A stretch of 64,000 bases of DNA, taken from an uncultured Clostridia bacterium (GTDB lineage Bacteria > Bacillota > Clostridia > Christensenellales > Borkfalkiaceae). Positions 36,363-46,553 of the stretch are shown in pieces (the stretch's first letter is position 1; each line of letters starts with the position of its first letter). The notes below the pieces were generated by a model that made no database searches, was not told the origin of the DNA, and saw only the letters and a list, made by a program, of their open reading frames with translations. The DNA is taken from the NCBI GenBank assembly GCA_944372575.1, contig CALVZS010000006.1, positions 1 through 64,000 of the forward strand, in the 5' to 3' direction. The translations under genes and the position numbers were made by a program.

Positions 36363-37321
36363 CGGGCCGTGCGCAGCGCCGGCACGCCGCGCTCATGCGC
36401 GGGCTGCGCACGCTGCTGTGCGTACTTGCCGCCGCTGCCGTCGGGCTGTTCTTCCTCATCGTCCCCTTTCGCGCACTGCTTCCTGCGGACGACGTCGCCC
36501 CGCGCAGGGAGGGGGAGATGCGGCTGCATTTTCTCAGCGTCGGACAGGGGGACTGCACTATCGTGGAGTTCCCGGACGGGGATGCGCTCGTCATCGACGG
36601 GGGCGACGGCTCCTTTTCGGCGAACGATGCGCTCATACGATACTTAAAGGGACTGCGTGTCAGCGCGTTCACGCTCATTGCGACGCACGCCGACGCCGAT
36701 CACTATGCGGGTCTTACCGAAGTGCTGCGCGTGTTCGGCGCGGAGCGGGTGTATCTGCCCGCAATCGCGTCCTCGGAGAGCGCATACCGCCGCTTTCTTA
36801 CAGCGGTGGAGCGGGAGGGGTGTGAGACGGATACGCTGGTGCGCTATGACGTCATTGCCCGGTCCTCCGGCGCATACGCCGTATGCATCTCTCCGCACGC
36901 CGCGGAGGAGACGGACGAAAACGACGCTTCCGCCCTGCTCTATCTGGAGTATCAGGGCGTGCGCGTCCTGCTCTGCGCCGATATGAGCGCGGTGCGCGAG
37001 CGGGCGCTGCTGCGGGAGCTTTCTCTCACGGATACCATCTTTGACAGCGGGGCATACCGCGTCCGGCTGGAGGGCATCGACCTGCTCAAGGTCTCCCATC
37101 ACGGCTCCGCGGGGGCGTCCTGCGCGGAGTGGCTCTCCTATCTCTCGCCCGCCGAGGCGGTCATCTCCTGCGGGGCGGGCAATACCTACCGCCATCCGGC
37201 GGGGGAGACGCTGGAGCGGCTCTCTTCCGTCGGGGCGGACATTTACAGGACGGATGAACTCGGAACCATCGTCGTCGCCATCTCCGGCGGCGGATATACC
37301 ATACAGGGAGGTGCGCTGTGA
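36359..37321 (+). CDS. ComEC/Rec2-like metallo-beta-lactamase-fold hydrolase, membrane anchored
   Basis: A 320-residue protein. One N-terminal hydrophobic helix (about 17-37) anchors a hydrolase domain that resembles the extracellular nuclease-like domain of ComEC. Motifs are LSVGQGDCTIVE, DGGDGS, THADADHYAGL and KVSHHGS. The competence channel domain of ComEC is missing, so this is a stand-alone outer hydrolase, perhaps a nuclease or phosphodiesterase. The start ATG overlaps the patatin stop, and its end overlaps aroC. Confidence 0.83.
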   Translation: MTGRAQRRHAALMRGLRTLLCVLAAAAVGLFFLIVPFRALLPADDVAPRREGEMRLHFLSVGQGDCTIVEFPDGDALVIDGGDGSFSANDALIRYLKGLRVSAFTLIATHADADHYAGLTEVLRVFGAERVYLPAIASSESAYRRFLTAVEREGCETDTLVRYDVIARSSGAYAVCISPHAAEETDENDASALLYLEYQGVRVLLCADMSAVRERALLRELSLTDTIFDSGAYRVRLEGIDLLKVSHHGSAGASCAEWLSYLSPAEAVISCGAGNTYRHPAGETLERLSSVGADIYRTDELGTIVVAISGGGYTIQGGAL

Positions 37322-38448
37322 GGATCTCAACGGCGGGCGAATCGCACGGAAAGGGACTTTTTTGCATTATTGAAGGTCTGCCCGCGGGGCTGACGATCGA
37401 TAGGGATGAGATCGACGCCTGCCTTGCCCTGCGGCAGTCGGGATACGGAAGGGGGGGCAGGCAGAAGATCGAGCGCGACCGGACGGAGATCCTGTCCGGG
37501 GTGCGCGGCGGCATCACGCTGGGCAGCCCCGTCTGCCTTGCGGTGTGGAACCGCGACTATGAGAACTGGAAGGAAATCATGGCGCCCGAGGGGTGCGACG
37601 CGGAGCAGCGGCGGCTCACAAGGGTGCGCCCCGGACATGCCGACCTCACGGGCCTGAAGAAATTCGGCGGAGAGGATGCGCGCAACATTCTCGAGCGCGC
37701 CTCCGCGCGCGAGAGCGCCGTGCGCGTGGCGGCGGGGACGGTGTGCCGCCAGCTGCTGCGCAGCGTGGGCATCGAGGTTGCCGGCTATGTTCGTTCGGTG
37801 GGGGACGTGTGCGACGGGCGGGAATATCCCTTTGAGGCGCTCTCCCGCCGCCTGCCCGAACTCCTGATGATGGACGCGGAGATACAGCGTTCGGCAATGG
37901 CGTACATCGACGCGTGCCGGGCGGCGGGGGACACCTGCGGGGGCGTGGCGGAAGTGCGCGCCCGGGGCATGAAGAGCGGGTTCGGAAGCTGCATGACGTA
38001 TGCGGAAAAACTGGATGCCCGCCTCGCTGCGGCGCTCATGAGCGTGCAGGCCGTCAAGGGCGTGGAGGTCGGAGCGGGCTTTGCCGCCGCCCGCCTGCCC
38101 GGAAGCCGCGTGCATGATGAGATCTTTTATGAGGCGGAGTGCGGCTATTTTCGCAAGAGCAACCGCGCCGGCGGGATCGAGGGCGGCATGTCCAACGGCG
38201 AGGAGATCGTGCTGCGCGCCGCCATGAAGCCCATCCCCACCCTGATGAAGGGGCTTGCCACCGTGGATTACGTCACGCATGAGCCGGCGCGCGCCGCGGC
38301 CGAGCGCAGCGACGTGTGCGCCGTTCCCGCCTGCGAAGTTATTCTGGAGAGCGCGCTGTGCGCGGAGCTGGCGGCCGTCCTTCTGGAGCGGCTGGGGGCG
38401 GACAACATGACCGGACTGAAAAAACGCTATGAGGAACTGACGCAATGA
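37318..38448 (+). CDS. aroC: Chorismate synthase
   Basis: A 376-residue chorismate synthase. ISTAGESHGKGLFCIIEGLP opens the protein, then LGSPVCLAVWNRD, RPGHADLTG, RASARESA and GGMSNGE follow. It needs reduced FMN and converts EPSP to chorismate. The start is GTG 37318 (GTGA overlap). It is the first of five shikimate-pathway genes in the operon. Confidence 0.97.
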   Translation: MRISTAGESHGKGLFCIIEGLPAGLTIDRDEIDACLALRQSGYGRGGRQKIERDRTEILSGVRGGITLGSPVCLAVWNRDYENWKEIMAPEGCDAEQRRLTRVRPGHADLTGLKKFGGEDARNILERASARESAVRVAAGTVCRQLLRSVGIEVAGYVRSVGDVCDGREYPFEALSRRLPELLMMDAEIQRSAMAYIDACRAAGDTCGGVAEVRARGMKSGFGSCMTYAEKLDARLAAALMSVQAVKGVEVGAGFAAARLPGSRVHDEIFYEAECGYFRKSNRAGGIEGGMSNGEEIVLRAAMKPIPTLMKGLATVDYVTHEPARAAAERSDVCAVPACEVILESALCAELAAVLLERLGADNMTGLKKRYEELTQ

Positions 38449-39506
38449 GGACGTTCACCATTACCGATGAGAGTACGCAGACGAGCCGTATCGTCTGCCG
38501 CAGGGAGATCTTGCAGCAGGCGCTTGCGGAGGCGCTCAGGGGATACCGCCAGGCCTTTGTCTTTTCGGATGAGACGGTCTGGCAGCTGTATGGCAGGCGC
38601 GTCGGGCGCGCCCTCGGGGAGAGGGCAGTGTACTGTATGCCCGCGGGCGAAGCACACAAGACGCCCGAGACGCTCTTTGCCCTGCTCGCCGCCATGGCGC
38701 AGGCGGGGCTGCACCGCAACGACTGCCTCGTCTGCCTGGGCGGCGGCGTGGTGGGGGACGTGGGCGGCCTTGCCGCGGCACTGTACATGCGCGGCATCGA
38801 CTGCATTCAGGTGCCGACCACCCTCCTCGCGCAGGTGGACTCCTCGGTGGGCGGAAAGACCGCCGTCGATTTCTGCAGCATCAAAAACCTGGTGGGCGTC
38901 TTTCATCAGCCGAAGTATGTCTATATCGACCCCGTATTTCTCTCCACCCTGCCCGCGCGCGAGGTGCGCTGCGGCCTGGGCGAGATCGTCAAACACGGCG
39001 CGCTGTGTCCCGAGATCTTCGATACGCTCGAGCAGAACCGTGACAGGCTGACCGATTGGAAGTTTTTGGCGGACATCGTCCCCATGAACGTCGCGTTCAA
39101 GGCGGACGTCGTGCGCGCGGATGCGAAGGAGGGGGGACTGCGCAAGTGCCTCAACCTCGGCCATACGAGCGCGCACGCCTTCGAGCTTTTGGACGGCAGG
39201 CTCTCCCATGGGGAATATGTACTCATCGGCACCTATCTCGAGGCGGCGATCTCCGCCGCGCGCGGCGGGGACAGGGAGTATCTTGCCCGGCTGCAGCAGC
39301 TCTGCCTTGCGGCGCTCGGCGGCACGCTTCCGGCGCTGCCCGATGCGGAGGCTGCGGCGCGCGCCGCGTGCCTGGACAAAAAGAACACGGGCCGAGGGCG
39401 CATCGTGCTCACCGTCCCCGCGGCAAGGGGGGAGTACCGCCTGCTGGAACTGGATACACAGGAATATGCGCGCGAACTTGCGCGCATCGGGAGGGAAGGA
39501 TGCTGA
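38445..39506 (+). CDS. aroB: 3-dehydroquinate synthase
   Basis: A 353-residue NAD- and metal-dependent enzyme: GGGVVGDVGGLAAALYMRG (NAD loop), PTTLLAQVDSSVGGKTAVD, and metal ligands in GLGEIVKHG and LGHTSAHAFE. It cyclises DAHP to dehydroquinate. It overlaps aroC by four bases and aroE by seven. Confidence 0.96.
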   Translation: MRTFTITDESTQTSRIVCRREILQQALAEALRGYRQAFVFSDETVWQLYGRRVGRALGERAVYCMPAGEAHKTPETLFALLAAMAQAGLHRNDCLVCLGGGVVGDVGGLAAALYMRGIDCIQVPTTLLAQVDSSVGGKTAVDFCSIKNLVGVFHQPKYVYIDPVFLSTLPAREVRCGLGEIVKHGALCPEIFDTLEQNRDRLTDWKFLADIVPMNVAFKADVVRADAKEGGLRKCLNLGHTSAHAFELLDGRLSHGEYVLIGTYLEAAISAARGGDREYLARLQQLCLAALGGTLPALPDAEAAARAACLDKKNTGRGRIVLTVPAARGEYRLLELDTQEYARELARIGREGC

Positions 39507-40327
39507 AACTTGCCGTGATCGGAAAGGACGTCTCCCAATCGCGCAGCCCCGCCATGCATACGTTTTTGCTGGAACGGATGGGGGCGCAGTGTTCGTATGA
39601 GGCGGTGAGCATCCCGCCCGCGCAGTTTGCCTCGCGCGCGCCCGCCCTGTTCGGGCGCTACGACGGGTTCAACGTGACCATCCCCTTCAAGGCGGACATC
39701 ATTCCGCTGCTCTCCCGGATCGAGGGGGATGCAAAGGTATTCGGTGCGGTGAACACGGTGGTGGCGGCGACGCGCACGGGATACAACACGGACGGGGCGG
39801 GTTTCATGCTCATGCTCGAAAACGCGGGTGTGGAGGTCGCGGGCAGGCGCGTGCTCGTTCTGGGCGCGGGCGGCGCGGGCAGGAGCTGCATCTTCAGGCT
39901 CGCGCAGGCGGGCGCGCAGGTGTTCGCCTATGAGCGGGAGGAAGGGCGGCTGCGCAGAACGGCGGAGGCGCTCGGCTGTTTCATTCCCCTTACTTGTGCG
40001 GAGGGCAGATTTGACGTCGTGATCAACTGTACGGGCGTCGGGATGCACGACACGGTGGGGCAGACGCCCCGTGTGCGTACGTCGGCGGGGGAGATGCCGG
40101 TCGGCGAGGAGCTGCTCTTCGGCTGCAGTGCGGCGGTCGACCTCATCTATGAACCCGCACAGTCGGAATTTCTGCGCATTGCCGCGTCGCTCGGGAAAAA
40201 GACGGTGAACGGCGACGCCATGCTCTTCTATCAGGCATACTACGCGGACTGCATCTATCTGGAGCGCACGCCTTCCGCCGAGGAGGCGAGACGATACTAT
40301 ACGGAATATTCGGGAGGGAACACATGA
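39500..40327 (+). CDS. aroE: Shikimate dehydrogenase
   Basis: A 275-residue enzyme. The substrate domain has IGKDVSQSRSPAMH and FNVTIPFK with catalytic Lys, and NTDGAGF. The NADP domain has LGAGGAGRSC and ends DLIYEP...FYQAYY. It reduces dehydroshikimate to shikimate. ATG 39500 sits just after GGGAAGG within the aroB end; the longer upstream frame is an aroB shadow. Confidence 0.95.
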   Translation: MLKLAVIGKDVSQSRSPAMHTFLLERMGAQCSYEAVSIPPAQFASRAPALFGRYDGFNVTIPFKADIIPLLSRIEGDAKVFGAVNTVVAATRTGYNTDGAGFMLMLENAGVEVAGRRVLVLGAGGAGRSCIFRLAQAGAQVFAYEREEGRLRRTAEALGCFIPLTCAEGRFDVVINCTGVGMHDTVGQTPRVRTSAGEMPVGEELLFGCSAAVDLIYEPAQSEFLRIAASLGKKTVNGDAMLFYQAYYADCIYLERTPSAEEARRYYTEYSGGNT

Positions 40328-40746
40328 CCATTCTGGTACTCAACGGAGTCAACCTCAACATGACGGGCAGGCGGGAAAAGGATGTCTACGGCACCAGGAC
40401 GCTGCGCGACATCAACGACCGCATCGCCGACTATGCCGAAAGGCTGGGCGTCACCGTCAAGTTCTTCCAGAACAATCTGGAGGGGGAGATCTGCACCGCC
40501 ATTCAGAGCGCCGAGGGGAAGTATGACGGCATCATCCTCAACGCGGGCGCGTTCAGCCACTACTCCTACGCCATCCGCGACGCCATCGCGTCGGTGAGCG
40601 TCCCCGTCGTGGAGGTGCATATGAGCAACGTCCACGCGCGCGAGGAATTCCGCCACAACTCGGTGCTCACGCCCGTCTGCCGCGGGGAGATCCTCGGCTT
40701 CGGGGAGAACAGCTATATCCTTGCATTGGAGAGTTTCTTGTTATGA
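40324..40746 (+). CDS. aroQ: Type II 3-dehydroquinate dehydratase
   Basis: A 140-residue type II dehydroquinase: LNGVNLNMTGRREKDVYGT with catalytic Tyr, NAGAFSHYSYAIRDA and VEVHMSNVHAREEFRHNS with catalytic His. It forms dodecamers in known members. Overlaps of four bases occur with both neighbours. Confidence 0.96.
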   Translation: MTILVLNGVNLNMTGRREKDVYGTRTLRDINDRIADYAERLGVTVKFFQNNLEGEICTAIQSAEGKYDGIILNAGAFSHYSYAIRDAIASVSVPVVEVHMSNVHAREEFRHNSVLTPVCRGEILGFGENSYILALESFLL

Positions 40747-41252
40747 ATATCGTTCTTTGCGGCATGATGGGAGTGGGAAAATCCAGCGTCGGCATCCGCA
40801 TCGCCGAGCGCACGGGGCGCATGTGGTATGATACGGACGTCGTCATCACCGACCGCCACGGGCGCATCTCCGATATCTTTGAGTTCTACGGCGAGGCGCA
40901 TTTCCGGTTGCTGGAGACGGAGATCGTGCGCGAGCTTTCCGCGCGCGACGGCCTTGTCATCTCCACGGGCGGCGGGCTTGTCTTAAAGCCGGAGAACAGC
41001 GAACTGCTCAAAAAGAACGGGCGCATCTTCTTCATGCGCGCGGGATTTGAGACCCTTCTCAAGCGCGTGCGCGCCGATGAGACGCGCCCCCTGCTCAAGA
41101 ACACGGGCAAGACGGCGGAGACGCTCGGAAAACTGCTGGAGGAGCGCACGCCCGTCTATGAGCACGTCGCCGACTACATCGTGGACACGGACGGAAGAAA
41201 CGTGGACGAGGTGGCGGACGAGATCATCCGCCTCATGGGGGAGAACGCATGA
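40743..41252 (+). CDS. aroK: Shikimate kinase
   Basis: A 169-residue P-loop kinase: GMMGVGKSSVG Walker A, DTDVVITDRHG with the shikimate-binding Asp, STGGGLVL and DETRPLL lid region. It phosphorylates shikimate at the 3-hydroxyl. Overlaps aroQ and the SDR gene by four bases each. The next pathway enzyme, AroA, is not in this window. Confidence 0.95.
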   Translation: MNIVLCGMMGVGKSSVGIRIAERTGRMWYDTDVVITDRHGRISDIFEFYGEAHFRLLETEIVRELSARDGLVISTGGGLVLKPENSELLKKNGRIFFMRAGFETLLKRVRADETRPLLKNTGKTAETLGKLLEERTPVYEHVADYIVDTDGRNVDEVADEIIRLMGENA

Positions 41253-41938
41253 GGGCGCTCATCACGGGCGGAACGCGCGGCATCGGGCTTGCCTGCTGCC
41301 GCCTTTTTCTGCGCATGGGATATGAAGTGACTGCGACGTATTCCTCCGACGAAGAGGCCGTCCGCGCGGCGCGCGGCGAGCTTCCGGAGGTCACATTCGT
41401 GCGCGCGGACGCCGCGGACGAGGGGGCGATGCGCCGGGTGTTCGACGGCATTCCCTCCCTCGATGTGCTCGTCAACAACGCGGGTATCGACTTTTTTGCG
41501 CAGGTGCAGGACATGGCGTACGCCGACTACCGCCGCGTGATGGACGTCAATATGGGCGGCGCCTTCCTTGCGGTCAAGTTTGCCGTGCCGAGAATGCTCT
41601 CCCGCGGCGGGGCGATCGTCAACGTCTCCTCCATATGGGGCGTGACGGGCGGCAGCTGCGAGAGCGTGTATTCGGCGTCCAAGGGGGCGATGATCGCATT
41701 CACAAAGGCGCTTGCTAAGGAACTTGCGCCCGCCGTTCGCGTCAACGCGGTGGCGCCCGGCGCGATCGACACGGCGATGAACGCGGGCTATTCCGAAGAG
41801 GAGCGGCGCGAGATCGAGGGACGCATTCCGCTCGGGCGTTTCGGCACGCCCGACGAGGTGGCACAGGCGGTGTACTTCCTCGCGGCCTGCCGCTATGTGA
41901 CGGGACAGGTGCTGGGCGTGGACGGCGGCGGGATATAG
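41249..41938 (+). CDS. Short-chain dehydrogenase/reductase, FabG-like
   Basis: A 229-residue SDR: TGGTRGIG cofactor loop, NNAG, catalytic Ser in VNVSSIWG, and Tyr-Lys in YSASKGA. The end GQVLGVDGGGI is typical. Substrate is not evident. Its place as the last gene of the aro operon could be incidental or could mean a side role in aromatic metabolism. Confidence 0.87.
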   Translation: MRALITGGTRGIGLACCRLFLRMGYEVTATYSSDEEAVRAARGELPEVTFVRADAADEGAMRRVFDGIPSLDVLVNNAGIDFFAQVQDMAYADYRRVMDVNMGGAFLAVKFAVPRMLSRGGAIVNVSSIWGVTGGSCESVYSASKGAMIAFTKALAKELAPAVRVNAVAPGAIDTAMNAGYSEEERREIEGRIPLGRFGTPDEVAQAVYFLAACRYVTGQVLGVDGGGI

Positions 41939-42047
41939 GGCGGATCGCGCGCGGGTATGGCGGCGCAGGGCCGGTATTTGGAAAAATTTTATTAAAATTT
42001 GCACTGAAAAAAAGGAGTTTTTCTTTTTTTTGCGAAATAAATGAGTG

Positions 42048-43052
42048 ATGAGTGAATACACGCTGAAGGAAAAGACCTATGAAAAGGAACGTGCCTTTCT
42101 CTCGCCCTACGCGACCAGGTCGTATGAGAGCAGGGGGAGGCTGCGGGAGGAGACGCCCTGTCCCATGCGCACCGATTTTCAGCGCGACAGGGATCGCATC
42201 ATCTACTCCAAGGCGTTCCTGCGCCTGAAGAATAAGACGCAGGTCTTTTTCGCGCCCGACGGCGATCACTATATGTCCCGCCTGACGCATACGCTGGACG
42301 TGTCGCAGATTGCGCGTTCCGTGGCACGCGCGCTCGATCTGAACGAGGATCTCGCCGAGGCGATCGCGCTGGGGCATGACCTCGGGCATACCCCCTTCGG
42401 CCACGTCGGCGAGCGCGTGCTTGCCGCGCTCAATCCCGCGGGGTTCCGCCACAGCGAGCAGTCGCTGCGCGTGGTGGACAGCCTGGAAAAGGACGGCAGG
42501 GGGCTCAACCTCACCTTTGAAGTGCGCGACGGCATCCTCAACCACACCAAGAGCGGGCATCCCGCCACGCTGGAGGGGTGCGCGGTGTCCCTTGCCGACC
42601 GCATCGCATACATAAATCACGACATCGAGGACGCCATCCGCGCTGGCATCATCACGGCGGAGGAACTCCCCGCCGAGAGCGTGCGCATCTTCGGGCGGGA
42701 CACCTCGGCGCGTATCAACACCTGCGTGATGGACATCTATACGGCGTCCGTCGGCAAGCCCTACGTCCGGATGTCGCCGGAGAAGGCAAAGGCGCTCGAC
42801 GATCTGCGTTCGTTCATGTTCGAGCATGTCTACGAACACGCCAACCGCCTTATTCAGGAGAGCGCCGAACGCCTCCTGCGCGCGCTGTTCGGGTACTTTT
42901 CCGAGCGGCCGGAGGAACTGCCCGAGCTCTACCGCCGGACGGCGCAGAGCAGCGTGCCGCAGGCGATCTGCGACTATCTCTCCTCGATGACCGACCGCTA
43001 CGCCATCGGGCTTTTCAAGAAGCTGTTCGTTCCGAGGGAGGGGAGCGTATGA
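42048..43052 (+). CDS. dgt: dGTPase-like HD-domain deoxyguanosinetriphosphate triphosphohydrolase
   Basis: A 334-residue HD hydrolase: SRLTHTLDVSQIAR (His ligand), GHDLGHTPFGHVGE (His-Asp) and a later SLADRIAYINHDIEDA (Asp). It converts dNTPs to nucleosides and triphosphate in its family. The preceding AAAGGAG at 42011 is about 30 bases away, separated by a T-rich stretch, and no close ribosome site is visible. GTG 42045 or ATG 42048 could be used. The gene leads the dgt-dnaG-rpoD cluster. Confidence 0.9.
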   Translation: MSEYTLKEKTYEKERAFLSPYATRSYESRGRLREETPCPMRTDFQRDRDRIIYSKAFLRLKNKTQVFFAPDGDHYMSRLTHTLDVSQIARSVARALDLNEDLAEAIALGHDLGHTPFGHVGERVLAALNPAGFRHSEQSLRVVDSLEKDGRGLNLTFEVRDGILNHTKSGHPATLEGCAVSLADRIAYINHDIEDAIRAGIITAEELPAESVRIFGRDTSARINTCVMDIYTASVGKPYVRMSPEKAKALDDLRSFMFEHVYEHANRLIQESAERLLRALFGYFSERPEELPELYRRTAQSSVPQAICDYLSSMTDRYAIGLFKKLFVPREGSV

Positions 43053-44839
43053 ACAAGGAGAATTTCACCGATTTCATTCGCGAACTCAAGGAGCGCAACG
43101 ACATCGTGGAAGTCATCGGAAGCTATATAAAATTGGAGCGACGCGGCTATAATTACTGGGCGTGCTGCCCGTTTCACCATGAAAAGACGCCCTCCTTTTC
43201 CATCAACGCGGCGGACAGGTACTATCACTGCTTCGGCTGCGGGGCATCGGGGGATGTCATCGGCTTCATCAAGAATTACGAGAACGTGGACTTCATGCAG
43301 GCGGTGCAGATCCTCGCCGCCCGCGCCAAGATGGAAGTCCCCGCCTACGATGAGCGCTCCGCCGAGGAGGCCGCCGAGAAGAAAAAGAAGCGGGACAGGC
43401 TCGCCGCTCTCATGAAGGATGCCGCCCGGTTCTACTTCGGCAACCTCTACTCGGGCAGGGCGGATGCGCACCTCGCCTATCTGCAGCAGCGGGGCATCTC
43501 GCCCTCGACGGCGCGCAAGTTCGGCATCGGCGCCTCGCTCGATTACGCTTCACTGCCCTCCCATCTTCTCGCGCAGGGATATACCCCGGAAGAGTGCGCG
43601 GAGAGCGGCACCTGCAGCCGCACGGAGGAAGGGCGGCTCATCGACGCGGAGGGGGAGCGCCTCATCATTCCCATCATCAACAACATGGACGAGGTCATCG
43701 CCTTCGGGGGCAGGCTGCTCAAGAAGAGCGATCGCGCCAAATACAAGAATACGCGCGAAACGTTGCTCTTCAACAAGAGCAGGACGCTGTACAATATCAA
43801 TCTCGTCAAGAAAGAGCGCCGCGCGGGCGGGCTTGCCTCCATTATCCTCGTCGAGGGGTACATGGATGCCATCTCCCTCTACGAGGCGGGCTTTCACGGC
43901 GTCGTCGCCAGTATGGGGACATCGCTCACCAAGGAACAGGCGCGCCTTCTCAAGCGCTATACCGACAACGTGTTCATCAGCTACGACGGCGACTTTGCGG
44001 GTCAGAAGGCGAACCTGCGCGGCCTGGACATTCTCAAGCAGGAGGGGCTGAAGGTGCGCGTTGTGCCGCTGCCGGAGGGGTTCGATCCGGACGACGTCAT
44101 CCGCAGACAGGGAGCGCAGGGGTATCAGGCGTGTCTCGATCAGGCGATGCCGCTCATCGATTTCCGCCTGCTCGCCGCCAGACGCAAGTACGATCTGACA
44201 AAGACGGACGAAAAGCGCGACTATGTCGCCGAAGCGCTCTCCGTCGTACGCGATGCCGAGAGCGCGACCGAGCGCGAGGAGTTGCTCAGGCGCATCTCTT
44301 CGGAGACGGGGGTGAGCATCGCCTCCCTTGCGCGCGACCTGGAATCCCTTCCCGCGCCCGCCGCGGCGCAGGCGCCGCAGCCCGTTCTGCCCAGGGAGGA
44401 CGACGTCTCCCGGGAGCGCAAGGCGGCGCGGTTCGTGCTGGCGGCGTGTCTTCTGGACAAGCCGTACGCGCGGCAGTGCGACCTTTCGGCGCTCTCCTTT
44501 GAAGACCCCGCCCACACGACGGTGGCGGGCTATGTGATGAAGGCGCGCCGGGAGGGGGCGGTGCGCGCGAGCGGGATCTTCGATCTGCTGCCCGCGGACG
44601 GCGAACTGGCCGAGATCCTTGATCTCGACTACGGCGACAACCTCGATTCCCCCGCGGCGCAGAAATATTTTACGGATTGTCTTGCAGTGCTGCGCCGGCC
44701 GCTTCTGACAGCGGAGATCGCGCGGCTGCAGACGGCGTATCAATCTGCGCAGACTGCCGCCGAAAAGGGGGATATCCTCATGCGCATCAACCGATATACC
44801 AAAGAACTCAAAAGCCTGTCGTCAGGAGGAAAGGTATGA
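43049..44839 (+). CDS. dnaG: DNA primase DnaG
   Basis: A 596-residue primase. The N-terminal zinc finger has [12 protein letters not shown] and [10 protein letters not shown] (about 40-65). The TOPRIM core has [16 protein letters not shown] and [11 protein letters not shown]. The C-terminal helicase-binding domain is helical and poorly conserved. It makes RNA primers at the fork. ATG 43049 overlaps dgt by four bases; the longer frame is a dgt shadow. Confidence 0.97.
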   Translation: MNKENFTDFIRELKERNDIVEVIGSYIKLERRGYNYWACCPFHHEKTPSFSINAADRYYHCFGCGASGDVIGFIKNYENVDFMQAVQILAARAKMEVPAYDERSAEEAAEKKKKRDRLAALMKDAARFYFGNLYSGRADAHLAYLQQRGISPSTARKFGIGASLDYASLPSHLLAQGYTPEECAESGTCSRTEEGRLIDAEGERLIIPIINNMDEVIAFGGRLLKKSDRAKYKNTRETLLFNKSRTLYNINLVKKERRAGGLASIILVEGYMDAISLYEAGFHGVVASMGTSLTKEQARLLKRYTDNVFISYDGDFAGQKANLRGLDILKQEGLKVRVVPLPEGFDPDDVIRRQGAQGYQACLDQAMPLIDFRLLAARRKYDLTKTDEKRDYVAEALSVVRDAESATEREELLRRISSETGVSIASLARDLESLPAPAAAQAPQPVLPREDDVSRERKAARFVLAACLLDKPYARQCDLSALSFEDPAHTTVAGYVMKARREGAVRASGIFDLLPADGELAEILDLDYGDNLDSPAAQKYFTDCLAVLRRPLLTAEIARLQTAYQSAQTAAEKGDILMRINRYTKELKSLSSGGKV

Positions 44840-45891
44840 ACATAACAGATGAAAAGCTGAACGAAATTGTAGCGAAGATCGCTTCCGATTACAAGATGAA
44901 GGGGAGCATCTCCACCAACGATCTCTACGACCTGCTGGAGAAGTACGACATTTCCCCCCAGCAGATCGAGGTGGTCTACAAGACGCTGCCCGAGATGGGC
45001 GTCTCCATCTATGACGAGGAGGAGCGCGAGAAGGAGCTCTTCGAGCAGGCGCTCTCCGACATCGGGCTGGATGACCCCGTCAAGATGTACTTAAAGGACA
45101 TCGGCCGCGTTCCCCTTCTCTCCAGCGATGAGGAGATTGACCTCGCCAAGCGGATGCAGGAAGGGGATGAGGGGGCGAAGCGCCGCCTCTCCGAGGCCAA
45201 CCTGCGCCTCGTCGTATCCATCGCCAAGCGCTACGTCGGGCGGGGGATGCTCTTCCTCGATCTCATCCAGGAGGGGAACCTGGGCCTCATGAAGGCGGTG
45301 GAGAAGTTCGATTATCAGAAGGGATTCAAGTTCTCCACCTACGCGACGTGGTGGATCCGCCAGTCCATCACGCGTGCCATTGCCGACCAGGCGCGCACCA
45401 TCCGCATTCCCGTACACATGGTGGAGACCATCAACAAGCTCACCCGCGTCTCGCGGATGCTCCTGCAGGAGAACGGCAGGGAGCCGACGCCCGAGGAGAT
45501 CGCCGAGGCGATGGGCGTGGAGGTGGCAAAGGTGCGCGAGATCCAGAAGATCGCACAGGATCCCGTCTCTCTCGAGACGCCCATCGGCGAGGAGGAGGAC
45601 TCCCACCTGGGCGACTTTATCGAGGACGACAAGACGCAGACGCCCGGGGATTCCGTCGCCTTCATCATGCTCAAGGAACAGCTTTTGAGCGTGCTCGATA
45701 CGCTCACCCCGCGCGAGGAGAAGGTGCTGCGCCTCAGATACGGCATCGACGACGGCAAGCCCCGCACCCTCGAGGAGGTGGGCAGAGAGTTCAACGTCAC
45801 GCGGGAACGCATCCGCCAGATCGAGGCGAAGGCACTCAGAAAACTGCGCCACCCCAGCCGCAGCAAGAAGCTCAAGGACTTTCTGGACTGA
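44836..45891 (+). CDS. rpoD: Primary RNA polymerase sigma factor (SigA/RpoD)
   Basis: A 351-residue group 1 sigma factor with region 1.1 (about 1-65). Region 1.2 has [17 protein letters not shown], and regions 2.1-2.4 include [20 protein letters not shown]. The 4.2 helix-turn-helix is [20 protein letters not shown]. Its consensus agrees with the TTGACA/TATAAT promoters seen throughout this window. It overlaps dnaG by four bases and trmK by one. It follows dnaG as in other bacteria. Confidence 0.98.
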   Translation: MNITDEKLNEIVAKIASDYKMKGSISTNDLYDLLEKYDISPQQIEVVYKTLPEMGVSIYDEEEREKELFEQALSDIGLDDPVKMYLKDIGRVPLLSSDEEIDLAKRMQEGDEGAKRRLSEANLRLVVSIAKRYVGRGMLFLDLIQEGNLGLMKAVEKFDYQKGFKFSTYATWWIRQSITRAIADQARTIRIPVHMVETINKLTRVSRMLLQENGREPTPEEIAEAMGVEVAKVREIQKIAQDPVSLETPIGEEEDSHLGDFIEDDKTQTPGDSVAFIMLKEQLLSVLDTLTPREEKVLRLRYGIDDGKPRTLEEVGREFNVTRERIRQIEAKALRKLRHPSRSKKLKDFLD

Positions 45892-46553
45892 TGACGCAGC
45901 GCCTGCGTTTTCTCTGCGAGCACATCCCGCACGCCAGGGTATTTGCGGACATCGGCTGTGATCACGGCTACTGCACGCAGTATGCCCTGGAGCACGGGCT
46001 GTGCGAGCGCGCATATTTCAGCGATGTGAGCGCCGAGAGCCTGAAAAAGGCGGAGACGCTGCTTGCAAAAGAGGTACATGCCGGGCGCGCCTTCCCCGTC
46101 TGCGCAGACGGGCTGGAGGGACTTGAAGAGGAGGCGGACTGCGTCCTGTGCGCGGGGCTGGGCGGGCAGGAGATCGTGCATATTTTCCGCGGACGCCGGC
46201 TGCCCGAGCGCTTTGTCATCCAGCCCATGAAGAATACCGAGATCGTCCGGCGCTTTCTGATCGCGCAGGGCGCCCATCTCGAAACGGACGTCCTGTTTGC
46301 GGCGGACGGAAGGTTTTACGACCTGCTCGCCGGAACGGGAACGGGCGGCGACCGGTACTCGGAATTTGAATACCGCTACGGGCGGGACAATCTGCTCTCT
46401 CCCGGGCGGGATTTTTCCGCCATGGTACGGCGGGAGATCGGACGGCTGCGCGGTGCGCTGCGCTGCGTCCGCACGCAGGCGAAGCGGGAGAACCTGCTCA
46501 TGCGCCTTGCAGAACTGGAGGGGATCTACGATGCGATTGAAGAATCTCTATGA
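45891..46553 (+). CDS. trmK: tRNA (adenine(22)-N(1))-methyltransferase TrmK
   Basis: A 220-residue SAM-dependent methylase: FADIGCDHGYCTQYAL (SAM loop), AGLGGQEIVHIF and QPMKNTEIVRRFL. It methylates A22 in tRNA. The ATG overlaps the rpoD stop by one base, and its end overlaps nif3 by 23 bases, the order found in B. subtilis (sigA-yqfN-yqfO). Confidence 0.92.
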   Translation: MTQRLRFLCEHIPHARVFADIGCDHGYCTQYALEHGLCERAYFSDVSAESLKKAETLLAKEVHAGRAFPVCADGLEGLEEEADCVLCAGLGGQEIVHIFRGRRLPERFVIQPMKNTEIVRRFLIAQGAHLETDVLFAADGRFYDLLAGTGTGGDRYSEFEYRYGRDNLLSPGRDFSAMVRREIGRLRGALRCVRTQAKRENLLMRLAELEGIYDAIEESL

